Shown here: positions 38,028 to 51,790 of the stretch, piece after piece | Layout of the letters: each line of letters opens with the position of its first letter | How positions within the stretch are numbered: the first letter of the stretch is position 1 | Assembly: GCF_905475345.1 (NCBI RefSeq) | Contig: NC_066587.1 | Span: 1,557,070-1,621,069, forward strand | Direction of reading: 5' to 3' | DNA: 64,000 bases | Origin: Vespula vulgaris | Taxonomy: Eukaryota > Arthropoda > Insecta > Hymenoptera > Vespidae | Notes under the pieces: generated by a model | The model's input: only the letters and a program-made list of their open reading frames with translations | What the model was told of the DNA's origin: nothing | Database searches by the model: none | Made by a program: the position numbers and the translations under genes

Positions 38028-41000
38028 ATATTTTCCGAATAACTTTCTCTGGACATGCCTCAGATCTCTGGAATTATTTTAAAAGATTTCAATTAATGCC
38101 AAAGATCGTTATTACACAATCAGCATTTTGTTATGGATTAGAAAAAGTGAAAAGATCAGAGGTACAGGATTCCTTGGCAATCACTGTAAACGATATCTCA
38201 ATATAGCAACTTGTTCAAAATATCGTAATAAATTGGACCAATCAGCCTTAACAAGGAAATTACATCGTATTAGGTTCTACAGAAATGCCTGAATTAAATA
38301 TAAGCCGCTGAGAGTAAGCACACAATTAAATTCTTTAAATTCTGTGATTGAATATTTCAACTTTAAATCAAATTAAACAATTCATCTTTCGTTCGAGTAA
38401 ATCTTTTTCTAATTAAAGAAACAAATAAACAATTTTTTGAAAAAAAAGAACAAGAAAAGAAAAACGATCTGAAGCAATATATTGTTAATAGAAAAAAATT
38501 TTGAACGAGCATTTAAACTGCTGTTGTTTGTATTTTAAAATTACACATACACGTGTTTAATTGAAATACCACTTATGTATATGCATGCTAGGAAATGAAA
38601 TAGAACAAATTTGATTATTAATAAATTTATAGTTTGTGATATGAACGTTAATACTACTAATAAGGTTGTAGTATTTGTATATATCATTACATTTTTACTT
38701 TTGTTTTGTTAATAGTCATTTTTTAATTGTTGTTTCTTTTTTTTCCTTTGTTATACATAAATGAAACTTACTGGACACGAAAATACTCTTGATATCAATA
38801 TACAAATGATATGCTCTTATATAACTTTACAAATTATGTTTTTTTAAGCCATTATAAGTGACCAAACATAGTACATAAGAACATAGCAAAGTTGATACGA
38901 ACGAGTCTATATGACTCTATTATTCTATGAGTAAATGATCCATGATGAAACAGACAATAATGTTGGATAATATACATCAAGAAGTGATTATTAAAAATTG
39001 AGATTATTATGGACAGATACATTTTTTGTATGATCAATTTAGATTTTACATTTGTATGATTTTTACAAATTTTATGATCGATTAAGAAATTTACATTATT
39101 TTCATAACCGTAATAAAACATATAATATACATTTTGGAAGAAGAAAAGTACCAAAGAAAATGTAATAATTCATACTTTACATCATACTTTGTAGATCTTT
39201 TCCATAAAAAATAGAAATGGTACATTACTGAAAAAATAACTATTGACACAGAGAGAGAGATTTACAATATATAGTTAAAATATACATATATATATATATA
39301 TATATTGCTTTGATTACTTTCTTCATACTTGCATAATAACTTTTAAATGCAAATAATGGTATTTGAGCAAATTGTTTTAATTATTGTATAAATAGAAAGA
39401 TCATTTTTATTTCATCTATTTGCTTTTCATTTGTTAGATCCTTTTAGTATATTTTCGATGAACAAAAAACATACAATGAAATGTTAGATCAAAAATGTTA
39501 TTATTTATATTTTAAATGTTAGTTAAGTTAATTATAAGTGTTTTAATTTTTTATCTATAAAGTAGATATTGCACAGATGTTCATACTTTATGTATTAACT
39601 TTTTTGTTTGCATGCTAAATTTATTGTAATATATATATATATTACTTTTCATATTATAAGAAAAAAAATTTCAATTTCTAAACACATGCTTGTTACACAT
39701 GTTATTAATATTTAAAATAGAATTTCCAATCTTGCACGCCTTACAAAAAAAAAAAAAAAAAAGAAAGAATCCATAAGATACTATTTATGACCAGAATTAC
39801 AAATGTAGTTACGATTTTTATTCCGTGCATATGTATATGAGTGATGAGTGTAATGCTTGTATGAGATGTGTGCGTGTATTTGTTATACATATATATATAT
39901 ATACTGTTTTTACACTTTAATAGCATTATTTATCTATTACACGCATTCAAGATATAAGGCATTGTAACTTGCCTTTGTTATAATTCTATTGTTATAATAC
40001 GATCTAATAATAAAAAATTCTTATTGTAAAATACAGAATTTGAATTCCTAAAAGGGACAATCCTTCATGTATGTATATCAATGCAGACAATAAATTATTA
40101 CAAAAAATATGCCATCATTTGAATAACTGAAGAAAAAAAAATAAATAAATAAATAATAAAAACAAAAGAAACTAAAAAAACAGATCTGATGTAAAAAGGA
40201 CATATTTTTATAAAAATTCGAATGTGTGAAAATATTTCATTCGTTCTTTGATACATATCATAAATATAAAGAATGTAGGTTAAGCATTTCCATTAAATAT
40301 CTCACATAAAATTGTATAATTGAATATATTATTAATGCAATCATTTCGATGTATATACACAATACATCTTAATAAGTAATTATTAAACTTGATTATTAAT
40401 TTTCTAGTACCAAGGTAGAACAGACTTTGATAATATTTTCTTTTATAAAAATTTCTATAATTTATTAATGATTATTATTATTATTCTTATCATTATTTTA
40501 TTCAATAATCGTTTTTAATATAATTAGTGTTGTTTATTTATATGTTTTTATAAACTCATGATTACTCGTATATTAAAAATGACACCTCGGTACTAGAGAT
40601 TATTATCGACGTGTCGAAATGTTTGGGAATGTATATAATATAAGCGTAATTTGCTGTAACGTAGTTACAAAATTCAGAATTACAATACATATATATATAT
40701 ATATTATTCTTTAATTATCGAAGTTATATAATTACCTGAGACCTTTAAATGTGTACTGTAGAATAACAATGTGTATTAAATAAACACGTAAAAAAAAAAG
40801 AAAAAGAAATGAACAGATTTACATTAGAATAATATTATTCAGAATCACAATACACACAAAGTATATATTTTGTTAATGTATATTTTGGATATATTAAATC
40901 AGTATAAAAATATTTTTGTAAAAAGAGGTTGTATTTTCCTCTAGTAATATTATTACATAGCATAAAACAATATATTTTTTATATCAACAAAAAGAAGAAA

Positions 41001-41102
41001 AAAAAAGAAAAAAAAATCATAAACGCTATCTAAACAAATGCCTATTGTTGCACAAAAACTCCCGTTTTATGTATCATACAATTCAAGATTAAACTATTCA
41101 TT
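38028..41102. other. Convergent 3' flank of nucleoside transporter and MAEA
   Basis: 3.1 kb of AT-rich sequence between convergent stop codons, expected to hold both 3' UTRs. It contains TA dinucleotide tracts (39291-39304, 39632-39643, 39890-39902, 40690-40703) and A-rich runs. I see no gene. Confidence 0.6.
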
Positions 41103-42648
41103 TTACATAACATACACTTTCTCAATTTTTTTATAAGGAAACTCTTCTTTGGTCTTTGGACAAATCACAATACCATTATTTTCTTGCGCCATTTTTTCCA
41201 AAGCCTATAAGATAAAATATTTATTATGCGAATTTTTACTTTTTATGCGAATATGCGCTTAAGGGAATATTTTTATTATAGCTTCAAATTGACTCACTTG
41301 TTCTCCATAAACATATCCATTTGGCATCATCATTGGTTGATTATATTCATTTAACGGTTTGCCACTAATACTACAAACAAGTCTTGATTGAGAACAATGA
41401 GCAAATGGTAATGGAGCTGCCAATTCATTAAGTGCTTCATTACACACAGGGCAACTAGGATTTCTGCCTTCTTTGTTTGCACTATAGCATTGAGGTGTCT
41501 TTAGTGCAGACAATCCTGCTTGCAATGCTACTGTAAATACACTTTGACTGGCTAATTGAAAAAGCCTATAGTTCTCGTGCCTAAATTGTTCTATTAATCT
41601 ATCCCACCTAAAAATATCAATCGGTTACATATACATATTACACGATAATTACAACAAAACAATATACCTTTTTTCATCTAATAAGTCTTTGTACGGACTG
41701 AGATAAAGGTTAGCAGGAAATGCCAGTTGTCCCATACAACATTGAATTTCTTGTAACTGATAATCGTCATAATTTGCAAAACATTTCCGGGCATGTTTAA
41801 CAGCGTCGAGTCTTCTATCCGCTCTTACTAATTCAATAAATTCTTGTACGCGTAAATTAAATTCCATTGTACTACCCAATTTTCTTAACTTAGATCGATT
41901 GTCATGGCACCAACCGATACACCTCGAAGTTTCGTGATTTGCTAGAGATTTTTCTACTTCTCTAGATACCATAAAAACATCTAAAAATTATACATCTTTT
42001 TTTTTAGCTAATAATCGTCTCTATCAAACTAATATAAAATATATAATAGATAATTATGTCATTTATTGTACCAATGTTTGTTAGATCTCTTAATTCACTG
42101 CTATCTGCTAATTTGGTCGCTGTTTTGTAGTAGCCTTTCCGAAGAAAATATTCTACCAGCATACGATCTAGTCTTTGCCTTCTCCATTGATTTACAGCAC
42201 TCGGAGCTGTATTGGCATGTTCCTTTAAATGATCTAAACGTCTTTTACAAACCATTCCAGCTTGCAATTCTTCCGCAATAGATTCTTCTGCTTTACGTTT
42301 CAAAACTTGAAGTCTAGCTACTACGCCACCCAAGAGTCTAGTTATTTCTCCAGTGGCAACACCAGTTCCATCACCTTTCAATCCTTTTTCTAACTCATTC
42401 GTTGCAGTTTGAACGTGCGACACTTCCCTGTCTAATGTTTTTTGAGCTGAACGAAACTTTTTATTTAAAAGTTCGTACGGAACCTATATTACAAAAGAAA
42501 GAAAAAAGAAAAAAAAAAAAGAGAGAATACGTTAATAATTATTTCATCAAGATTTATATATGTAATATTCAAAAGTATAAATTTTATTATCAATTATTCA
42601 CATATTTACCTTTAACGTTGGATGTTCAAGACTTTTCACGTCTGACAT
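41103..42648 (-). CDS. MAEA: E3 ubiquitin-protein transferase MAEA (CTLH/GID complex)
   Basis: Predicted 391 aa (human MAEA 396). MAEA is one of the two RING-type subunits of the CTLH/GID ubiquitin ligase. Five exons: 42648-42610, 42483-42072, 41980-41668, 41607-41298 and 41204-41103. The start MSDVKSLEHPTLKVPYE is the family N-terminus. An N-terminal coiled region is followed by LisH (about 114-146, RMLVEYFLRKGYYKTATKLA), CTLH (FMVSREVEKSLANHETSRCI), CRA, and a degenerate RING with CPVC and a final ICPKTKEEF. The protein ends in KVYVM. Head-to-head with the CtBP leader exon. Confidence 0.96.
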
Positions 42649-44100
42649 GTCGATTGATTTGTAAAAATGGCAAGTATAATTTTAAATAATGATTGTACCA
42701 GTCAGTTATGTTTATTTTACAATAAGACACTATGTAAGTACTGGTCCATTTCTTCGTACGATCAACACGTAAAATGTAAAAACACAATGACAAAGGAGAA
42801 AAACTTGTAACGAACATATGATAGAACGTCAGATTTGCATCTTTCTTTATAACGAAGAAAATATTATTTACATACGTTAGATATTTTTAAGCTGCGTTCT
42901 GAAAGAAACCATTAGATGTACAATAATATTATTATTTATTTTGTTTTTTTTTTTTTTTTCCCCCAATCAAACGTTACGAAATATTTCCGTTCTCTCCAAG
43001 ATCGCAGCAGTAAATGCTTCAATATTTAGTACTAAAGCTTAGTCTGTAATTACAAAGTATTCTATAATGTCTACTTAGACCGTTAGATGACTCTACTAAT
43101 CAAAAGGATACAAAATTTAATTGCATACTGATGTTTACATTTATATACAATAGATTATTTTATTAATATTATTTGTATGGTCAACAAGATATTTACATAT
43201 TTCATTATTTAATATTAAATCGTCATTTGTGTTAATCACAGTTAAATTGCGCGATAATAATCGACAAAAAATGCAACTATATCCCTAAACAAGTCGGTAG
43301 CCAATCAAAACTTCTTATCACTTTTATAGCATTTAACTATTGATATTTCAAGCGCTATTAACATAACCTATTAAATTATTTTTACATTACAACAATTATA
43401 CGTACTTTCTTAAATATAATATAATAATAATGTAAGACTTTTATCGATAAATCATAGATTTCGATTGTCAACCAATGAAATAGCGAGAATTCAAGTGTAT
43501 AATCGACGATGCACTTTGTCTCGTTCTATTGGTCCATAAATCACAGAGTCTTATGTCAACCAATCATACGATGTAGCTTACCAAGATACATTTAATATTA
43601 TCGTCCAACGATTTTCTATTAGAAAGTAATAAAGTAAAAAAGATGTAAAGGCTTGGTTTTCAAAAATTACAGTTTATAAAATTTAGACGATTCTGAGCAC
43701 GCAAGATGGAGACTCCGTATCATTTTTACCGAAGGAAAAACGATGCAGTGGATAATACAACAATACGATATACTTTAATATTTATAGAATTTAACAAACA
43801 TTTGAATATCTAAAACGTTTCGTTTTTTCGTTAGTACGTAGGGACAGAGATTAAGCAGAAATTTCTTCAATTTCGTAATAAAAATTTCTCAACATTAATT
43901 TTTTAAATAATATGATAAACATATGAAAGGCATAAAAAGGACGAGATAAGTGTGATGTATGTAAAGTGGAATATTTCAAGAATGTTTCATCGTTAAGAAG
44001 ATTAACGTAAACTATTAACGTAATGAAATAATTCAATGGTATGCGATAAAAAGAGTGATATATCGAATTGATCGTCGATGTCGGCAGTTTGTCGTTGAAT
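42649..44100. promoter_or_regulatory. Divergent region MAEA-CtBP with CCAAT cluster
   Basis: About 1.45 kb of AT-rich sequence upstream of MAEA. Four CCAAT boxes occur at 43301-43305, 43472-43476, 43528-43532 (reverse) and 43560-43564. A poly-T tract lies at about 42942-42959. No ORF is supported. Confidence 0.45.
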
Positions 44101-44794
44101 TTTGCTTAAATTTAAGCGTACAACCGTTCGGTATACTCGGTCGGGTTAGTTCGGGCGTGTCCGTGAGCGGTCGGTTGGTGACGGAGAGGATCGGTGGCGC
44201 GCGCGAGTCACTCGGGCGACCGGGGGCCGCCATTTTCCTCCAGCGAGGGAGAGTGTCGCGAGCGTAGTTCCGCGCATCGTCGGTTCTTCGCTTTTTTCCA
44301 TTAAAACCGTTGAATCGAGATATATTTTGAAGAAACGATCGGGGCGTCATAAGGGTAGACGCGCGCGCGATCACAGTGTCCGCATTCGTACGATCGACAC
44401 GGGGCTTCTTTACGGGGGGAGGCTCTCCGAAGTCGGCCGTGGACGACGCGAGAGCGGCGCGAACCGAGAGGAGAGCCGCGCCGCCGTGTGGACACCCCTC
44501 CGCGTAAAAGAGAGCGAGCTAGAAAAAGAGAGAAGAAGAAGAAGAAGAAGAAGAAGAAGACGAAGAAGAAGAAGAAGAAGGAAGAAGAAAGAAGAAGAAG
44601 AAGAAGAAGGAGAAGGACCGAAGCAACGCGAGAAAGGATACGAAGGAACACAGTGGTGAAAGAGTGAAACGATTTGTGTTATTCCCCCTATACCGTTGGC
44701 CCCTCTCACAATCAGTACAACCGGTGAAAACGCCACGAGTACGACGAAGAGTACGAAGGTGCCCGAGAAATATAGGAAGAGTCGCCTCCGACAG
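44101..44794 (+). promoter_or_regulatory. CpG-rich promoter and candidate CtBP leader exon
   Basis: A sharp change to GC- and CpG-rich sequence begins near 44110. A YY1-type GCCGCCATTTT lies at 44226-44236. Downstream is a transcribed-looking leader with a (GAA)n purine block (44520-44615), ending at a good 5' splice site, CCGACAG/GTTAGT (exon end 44794). No gene on this strand intervenes before CtBP, so this is probably CtBP exon 1, non-coding. The long reading frames here are Arg/Lys homopolymers from the GAA repeat and are not proteins. The link to CtBP is inference; RNA evidence would decide. Confidence 0.5.
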
Positions 44795-44942
44795 GTTAGT
44801 CGATGCGGCGCGGTCCCTTTTGCTCTTCTGTTCGGTCTACTTCCTTTCTTTTATTTTTCCTTCTCTTTCTTTTTGTTTAATTCCCTCCTCCCTTTCTCTC
44901 TCTCTTTCTCTCTGTATCTCTCTCTTTCTATCTGTCTCTCCG

Positions 44943-44982
<40 letters not shown>

Positions 44983-45204
44983 CTATCTCCACTTTTTCTC
45001 TATCCTTCCTCGTTCCTCGGTGGACGCGGCCCGCGTAGTAGCACGGCGCACGCGGTCTACATACGCACCGCAGAGAATTCCGTGACTGCTCACGTTCTTC
45101 TCCTTTACGTACATTCTCCTTCTTCCTTCTTTACACGACTACGATTTTACCGATGTGTACACGTTGAATGTTGTTCATGCTCCTGCTCCTGCTCTTGCTC
45201 TTGC

Positions 45205-45241
45205 TCCTGCTAGTGTTGCTGCTGCTGCTGCTGCTGCTGCC
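45205..45241. repeat. (TGC)n trinucleotide repeat
   Basis: Ten or so TGC triplets following a CTGCTC/CTTGCT stretch. Directly visible. Confidence 0.85.
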
Positions 45242-46006
45242 CCTGATAATCGTACGTTCGTACGTTTGGACGCGAACGTGTGTGTGGGTGTGCGCCCGCT
45301 TCATTCCTTCTATTTCTCCTCCCCTCTTCTTCTACTCTACCTCCCATCCTCCATCCCCCCTCCCCGCCGTCCGTCCGTCCGTCCATCCGTCCACCCGCCT
45401 GCCTGCTTGCTTGCTTGCTTGCCTACCCTCCCGTCCTCTCCCTCCTCCTTCTCCCTCCATCTTTCTCTCTCTTTCTCTCTCGTTCTCTGCCACGCTCGCG
45501 TTCGTACGTGCGTATAGCGGCAACTGGCGGCACGATATGGCGGGAGACGCCGTGCCAGCAACGAGCCACGCGCCTTTCTTTTTATTCCTTCCATCGGGCC
45601 GGATTGGCCCGATTATCGTCCTCTCTCCTACTCTCTTCTCGTCCGGTCTCTCTTTCTCTCTTTCTCTCTCTTAGTCTGATCGACTACAACGGGGAACCAC
45701 CACCACCGCGATAGGATTTCAGCGACACGTTTCAAAGTGCTCTCTCGACGCGGACCCGCGTTCTCGCCGTTCCGTAACTCTCTCGAAATACTTCAACGAG
45801 AGAAAGAGAGAGGGGGAGGGAGGAAGAAAGAGAGAGACACGTCTCTTGTCGGTCACAGACGCGTCTCTATCGCGTGGGGCTACGTAGGGTGAAAAAGCAT
45901 TAAGGAAGGGTAGTTAAATCCTAACCTAGTACCTAGTACTTATATCGCTTCTATTCTCGTTTTATTTTTGTTTATTTCTTATTTTTCTTCTTTGCTTTTC
46001 TATCCT

Positions 46007-46041
<35 letters not shown>

Positions 46042-46671
46042 GTTTACCGTGTTGTTTCTTTTGGAAATTCTTTTTTTCTTTTCTTTTCTTTTCTTTTTTT
46101 TCCTTTCTATTTTGTTTCTTCATTTTTCTTTTTATTTTTATTTATTTATTTATTTTTTTTTTTTTTTAATATTCCAAGTAACTTACGTCCTCTTCGTTTC
46201 ACAACTTTTATCCTCGATTTAATCTTCTCAAAGAAAGATTTTTCCTTCTGTGTAAACGTTTGTAGGGAATCGTTTTGCTCTCTATGAACTGCTCGGCTAT
46301 CATTGGTTGATCTTTGCCGGACGGTGATTGGATGGTCAGGACCCTACGGAGATCGACCAATTATGATGTAGCTTGGAGGATTTTTAGAATTAACCGCTCG
46401 ACGAAACTGTCGTCGATTAGTTCGATCGTCTTGCATACTCGTATGCATTATGTATGTGTATATACATATATATATATACATACGTATTATATATTATTAA
46501 AAGAGTACCGATCGTGCGTTCGAACATAACATATTTTTCGACTAATGTATCCAATTGACCATCGCTGTTATAAATCATACGTTATGTTGTGCGTGCATGT
46601 CATACGGATGAGCGCCATTTCGGCGTTCAAACGTTTCTAAAACGTGTTCTTTATTTTTCCACACACGTACA

Positions 46672-46674
<3 letters not shown>

Positions 46675-46731
<57 letters not shown>
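46675..46731. repeat. (TC)28 microsatellite
   Basis: 57 bp of uninterrupted TC dinucleotides, the longest perfect dinucleotide run in the window. Confidence 0.97.
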
Positions 46732-46733
<2 letters not shown>

Positions 46734-47358
46734 CCCCTCTCTGTTCGTTCATTCGTTTATCCAGCTATCAAAGTTACAAAGTATAACAATCATAATTTTT
46801 TCATGGACCATTTCGTTATCAGCATGTTTTATCGATTCGAAGAATGTGATAACCGACATTCGAAATCGCGTTGTATAAACAATCTTATGCGTTTCGATAT
46901 CACGTATACATACATACATACATATATACATACTTATTTTAGCGTTCAACGATTGTCTACTTTTTTCTTTTCTCTTTTTATTCTTTCTCAATCCCTTTTA
47001 ACGAGATTATGAAATCGTTTAACTGTTGTTCTTGCTTAGGAAAGAGAACAAATATTTGTTAAAAAGTTACGAACATACGTACGTACATATACGTACGTAT
47101 GTATGTGTATATCGAATTAAAAGAAATGATTGTAAATTCATCAGAGATTAGGGTTATAGATAAGAGAGAAATTTGTGATGCTCGATAATAGTAATAATAG
47201 TATTAGTAAAATCAAAGTAGGAGAAATCAAACTGTAACATTTATCATTGATCTCTTCTCGGTGCTATTCATTTTGGAGATCCATTGTATGCATATATATA
47301 CACACACAAGTATGGCGAATGTGTCGTGTCTCTATAAGAAAGAAAGAGAGAGGAGGGG

Positions 47359-47405
<47 letters not shown>

Positions 47406-50400
47406 GCATCGATCGTGTCCATGGGTTTATGCACAGGAACGGTTACGTTGCTGCCTTCGTCTAGAGAAATTTCAATGTAACGACCTAAGTGGTGTCTACG
47501 GGAAGGAAGAAAAAGAAGGGAAATGGAAGAAGAGAGAAAGAATGAAAGACAGAGAAGCATGACAGTCTTGAACGTTGTAACAGGTGCCCCCCACTCTTTT
47601 AACAAAGTCTCTCTCTCTTTCTTTCTCTCTCATACACACACAACAAATACAACCTACTCACTCACTCACTCACTCACTAACTAACTCCTACCATTTCCAT
47701 TCTCCACCTCCCACTCCTTGTCTATCCCCACCCTATTGCCTTCCCTCTATTCTAACTTGTCCTTCTCGTGTATAACATTCGCTGTCCTCTTCCTTTCGCC
47801 GCTACTTAGCCTCTTTATGTAAGCTAGCAAACTGACCTGACTTAACTATCCCGCGCACTGTAACCTACTGCTGCTGTTGTTCCTGCTGCTGCTGCTGCTA
47901 CTGCTGTTGTTACACGTTGCTCCTTGGAATAGATTCTCGTCGTTCTACGGTCAACTACTTTTCTCTACGATAACAATAACAACAGAAGAACAACGTCCTC
48001 TCGATTTAAACAATCTACGTAATTCATTGATCTCTTCGTATTTATATTACCGATCGCAAATCGATTAATTTTCTTTTTTCTTTTTTCATTCAACGCAACG
48101 AATGTATTTTGATAGGATTTCGACAGAATCATTACGCCACGCTTATTGTTGAATTAGATCGATCGAAAGTTTTTAGGTTATTTTAAAAATCTTTTTTTTT
48201 TTTATTTTTTATTTCTATTATTATTTTTTTTTAAGAATCTTTTCGGTTAATTTTTCGACTTTCTGTTGTTTCGAATTATAGTATATTGAATTGTGTATAA
48301 TAATATTTATTTGTCTTTCATCTAATTTATAACCTTTACTAGATTGTAAACAAATGAAATATCGTGTTACAAGAAAGCTCAATGAAGATCACCCACCGTT
48401 GACCGTCATGGCGCATTCATGTGAACGCGTTAATGGTTTTCTTTTCTCTTAACTTTCAAAGATTTGTAGCGTGATAACCGATTGACTTAGAAAATTATTC
48501 ATTTATATACAGGATGGGTCAGAAATTCTTAAGTGGGCCATAAGTTCCTAGACCTTGTAGTTTTACAATCTGGAAAAAAGAAAACTAAAAAGATATGAAA
48601 AAGCTAACCTAAAAAGTCGCGAAAAAGAGTAATTCATACGTAAAATTAATTAAGAACTTTTCGTTCACTCTACACACATACGTGTACGCGCGCACACGTA
48701 CACATATTGTATATAAAATGATTTTCTCGAGACATCTCGTACGTAATTCTATGATCTCGAGGTTTTTAAGTACTACTGTGCCATTGTTCGAGCTAAGAAA
48801 TATGGCCGAAAGCGCAAGGTCAAGGACGCGGATCTAGAACTTTCCTTCTGGTATGCTTTGAACGATCTCAAAGTTGTCTAACATACGTAAGTTGGTAAAA
48901 GCGATATATATATATATATATGTATGTATATATATACACATACGTATATACATACTTAAACTTATTAGATTTCTACCTTATCTTCTCACATAGAGAAGGA
49001 AGAGAGATAGAGAGATAGAGAGAGTTGTTTTTGGGCCACTAACGTTGTACGAATATCTTTTCGTATAAGAGGGGTTGAACATTTTCAATGGTTACAAGTA
49101 CCACTTTAATCCCATTTGTAGACTCTTTCCGATCGTGTTATGTATTTTTCTAACTTTTTATATGTATGTATATATATATATATACACACATATGTATATA
49201 CATAGATACATACATACATACATATATACGCATTGTATATGCATGGGGACGAAGGAATTTCTGTCGATGCTAATTTTCGAGGAAGAGAGATAGAGAGGGA
49301 GGAAAAGAGTCATCTCTCTTCGTACTTTTCTTTAATAAAAAACTTTGCCTCGAGAAAGAAATCAAACTTCCCTGATGAAAGTTAAAACGGCGAACTTGTC
49401 TTTATACACCGTACATTGTTTTCCTACCTCTGTTACAAAAGTGAAACGATTTTTGATTCGCCTTGTTTAACCATTATTTTACAATTTTTTTTCTATTTAC
49501 AAAACGGTTCGATAAACATTTATATATAATAACAATAACAATAATAATAATAATAATAATAATAATAATCGAAATGAGGAACAGAATAAATTACAGATAT
49601 TATTATTAGATCGGACCCGAGTGTCACCACATTTATATATACACGCATATATAAATACCAAATAGTAACGATAATAATGAAACGGGTACACACATAACCC
49701 TCTTATTACATGGTACGGTTGAGAACACGATAAAAAAAAAAAAAGAAATTGCGGAATACCATCCCTCCTATAACAAGGTATTCCGAGAACACGCTTGTAA
49801 TCACAACACCCTATATAATAATTGCATAAACTGTCCAATACACGAATACGTTAAGTACTACTATGCACGAAACAAAAGTGACTCTTAAAAGAATTTCAAT
49901 GCTTTGACAAAGAATACATTCGTCTAATTTTTATTATTTTCGTAATACACATTCGTAGTTACATTCACATATATAAAACGAACGAATACGAATTAATCGC
50001 TAATGATTGGAAGGTTTAGTCAGAGTACGTGCTATCGTATCGAACGTCTAAAATTCTTACGAAGAATACATAAGGTAATATACAGTAATACAAAACAAAA
50101 TGAATCCATCCATCCAAAAGATTTCTCCTACCCTCCCTTTTCATCGACCATATCGCATAAGAAAGTTTCTGGTATGTTTATTTCGTGTGCAAATCATCGG
50201 TATACTGTTGTGTGTAGGAAGAGGTTAATTATTAAGTAGAGGGTAGAGGGATAATGCGAAAAGAGGTGGTGGATGGTAGGAGGAAGGGAGAAAGGAGGGA
50301 GAGGGTAGAAGAGAGTAAAGTGGATAGCATATATCCATTCATTGTAAACAGAATGAGAGAGTGAGAAAGTCGAACGGTAAGCAGCAGCAATAGCAATAGC

Positions 50401-50469
50401 AATAGCAGGAGCAGTGTAGTAGTATAGTAGTAGTAGTAGTAGCAGCAAAAGCAGCGGCAGCTTCGGGAT

Positions 50470-50560
50470 TTGGTTTGTCGAGAGAAGAGAAGTGAAGAGA
50501 AGAGAAGTGAAGAGAAGAGAAGAGAAGAGAAGAGAAGAGAAGAGACGAGACGAGACGAGA
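50470..50560. repeat. (AGAAG)n pentanucleotide repeat
   Basis: About 16 imperfect AGAAG/AGTGA pentamers, drifting to GAGAC at the right end. All purine on the plus strand. Confidence 0.9.
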
Positions 50561-50856
50561 GAAGGATGAGACACGGCGATGGTGCAGGTTGCGACAGCTA
50601 TTGGGCTAAAAGAGGGAGGGGTGGGGAGGGTCGTGTTGTCGGGAGGGGGAAGAGAGTGAGAGAGACGAAGTGAGCGGGAGGGGGTGGGAGGGAGGGAGGG
50701 AGAAGCCGAGACATCGATCGGGGCCGGCCATTGCTTGCCACGCTCCACTACTAGGAGTCAAGATGCCATATTCACTAGGAGGAACTAAACTCCCATGCAA
50801 CCCCTCCCCCTCTTTCCTCCGCTCTTCCACGCATTTGTCCTAACCCGCTGTGCGGT

Positions 50857-50859
50857 TCG

Positions 50860-50891
<32 letters not shown>

Positions 50892-51015
50892 GCTGGGTGA
50901 CTGGCTGGCTGGCCGGCGGCGGCGGCACTGGCGTGCCACCAGCAACATAACATCTTAAACGTGCACAGAGGGGTACCAGCGCAACAGCAATAGCAGCAGC
51001 AGCAGCAGCAGCAGC
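50857..51015. repeat. GC-rich cluster of GTC, CGG and AGC triplet repeats
   Basis: A GTC run (about 50860-50886), a GGC run (about 50913-50926) and an AGC run (about 50993-51015) lie within 160 bp. The minus strand reads open for 85 codons across them as poly-Ala and poly-Arg, which I regard as repeat translation. Confidence 0.8.
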
Positions 51016-51159
51016 AACACACGCTCTCTCGCGCGCACACACGTTAAGCGTGACGCGATGGAGAGCAGTTCGCGCTGTTCACTAGGGAGGGGTAATGGGA
51101 AGGAGTTAGGGGGTAGGAGGAGGTTGGGGGGATTGCGCGTAGAATGGACTCTCGTGTTG

Positions 51160-51205
<46 letters not shown>

Positions 51206-51750
51206 ATTTTCTCTTTCGCTCTTGGTCTTTCGCTCTTGCTTTCTCGTTTGCTCTTCAAGCAAAATACAGTTACGTACCAATACATTTACGATAAACGAAC
51301 GTCGTCGGTCGTTCTGGTTGGTGCTGCTCGCGGTTGCCGAGTGCGTCGCCCGTCGAAGAAGAGGAAATCGTTTTGTGTACACCTGGTACTCCCGCGAGGG
51401 CGTCGTATATAAACGCGCTTCTCCTTTCCCTCCTTCTCCTCCTCCATCTCGTCCTTTTTTCTTCTTTTTCTTCCTCTACTTCTACTTCTTCTTCTACTTT
51501 TTCTACTTTTACTTCTACTTTTTCTACTTTTACTTCTTCTAGTTCTTCTACTTTTACTTCTTCTTCTTCTTCTTCTTCTTCGATGTTTCTTATCAGCACA
51601 CTTTTCAAACGCGGCAGGTCATAGGCCAAATACCGTAGTATAACTTCGTGCGGTTGAAGATCGTTGTTGAAATTATTATCTAAGAAAATGTTTCGTCGAT
51701 AATATCGATCCTTGTTTCGAGATAAAACCAAAGTTATGATTCTATTTTCT

Positions 51751-51790
51751 CGTTCATTCATTCATTCATTCATTCATTCATTCATTCATT
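51751..51790. repeat. (ATTC)n tetranucleotide repeat
   Basis: Ten ATTC units in perfect tandem. Directly visible. Confidence 0.93.

Noticed and set aside
44301..44736. Long frames of about 110 codons on both strands
   Set aside because: Produced by the GAA repeat (poly-Arg/Lys/Glu, poly-Leu/Ser); not proteins.
48510..48680. ATACAGGATGGGTCA start resembling a transposon end
   Set aside because: No matching inverted terminus, no coding remnant and no target-site duplication found nearby.
48747..48881. 44-codon open stretch with a basic KKYGRKRKVKD segment
   Set aside because: No ATG, no splice signals recognised, and the length is easily reached by chance; no family resemblance.
50194..51042. 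184-codon and 85-codon minus-strand frames rich in Ser/Leu/Pro, Ala and Arg
   Set aside because: Translations of purine and triplet repeats without conserved domain or plausible splice structure.
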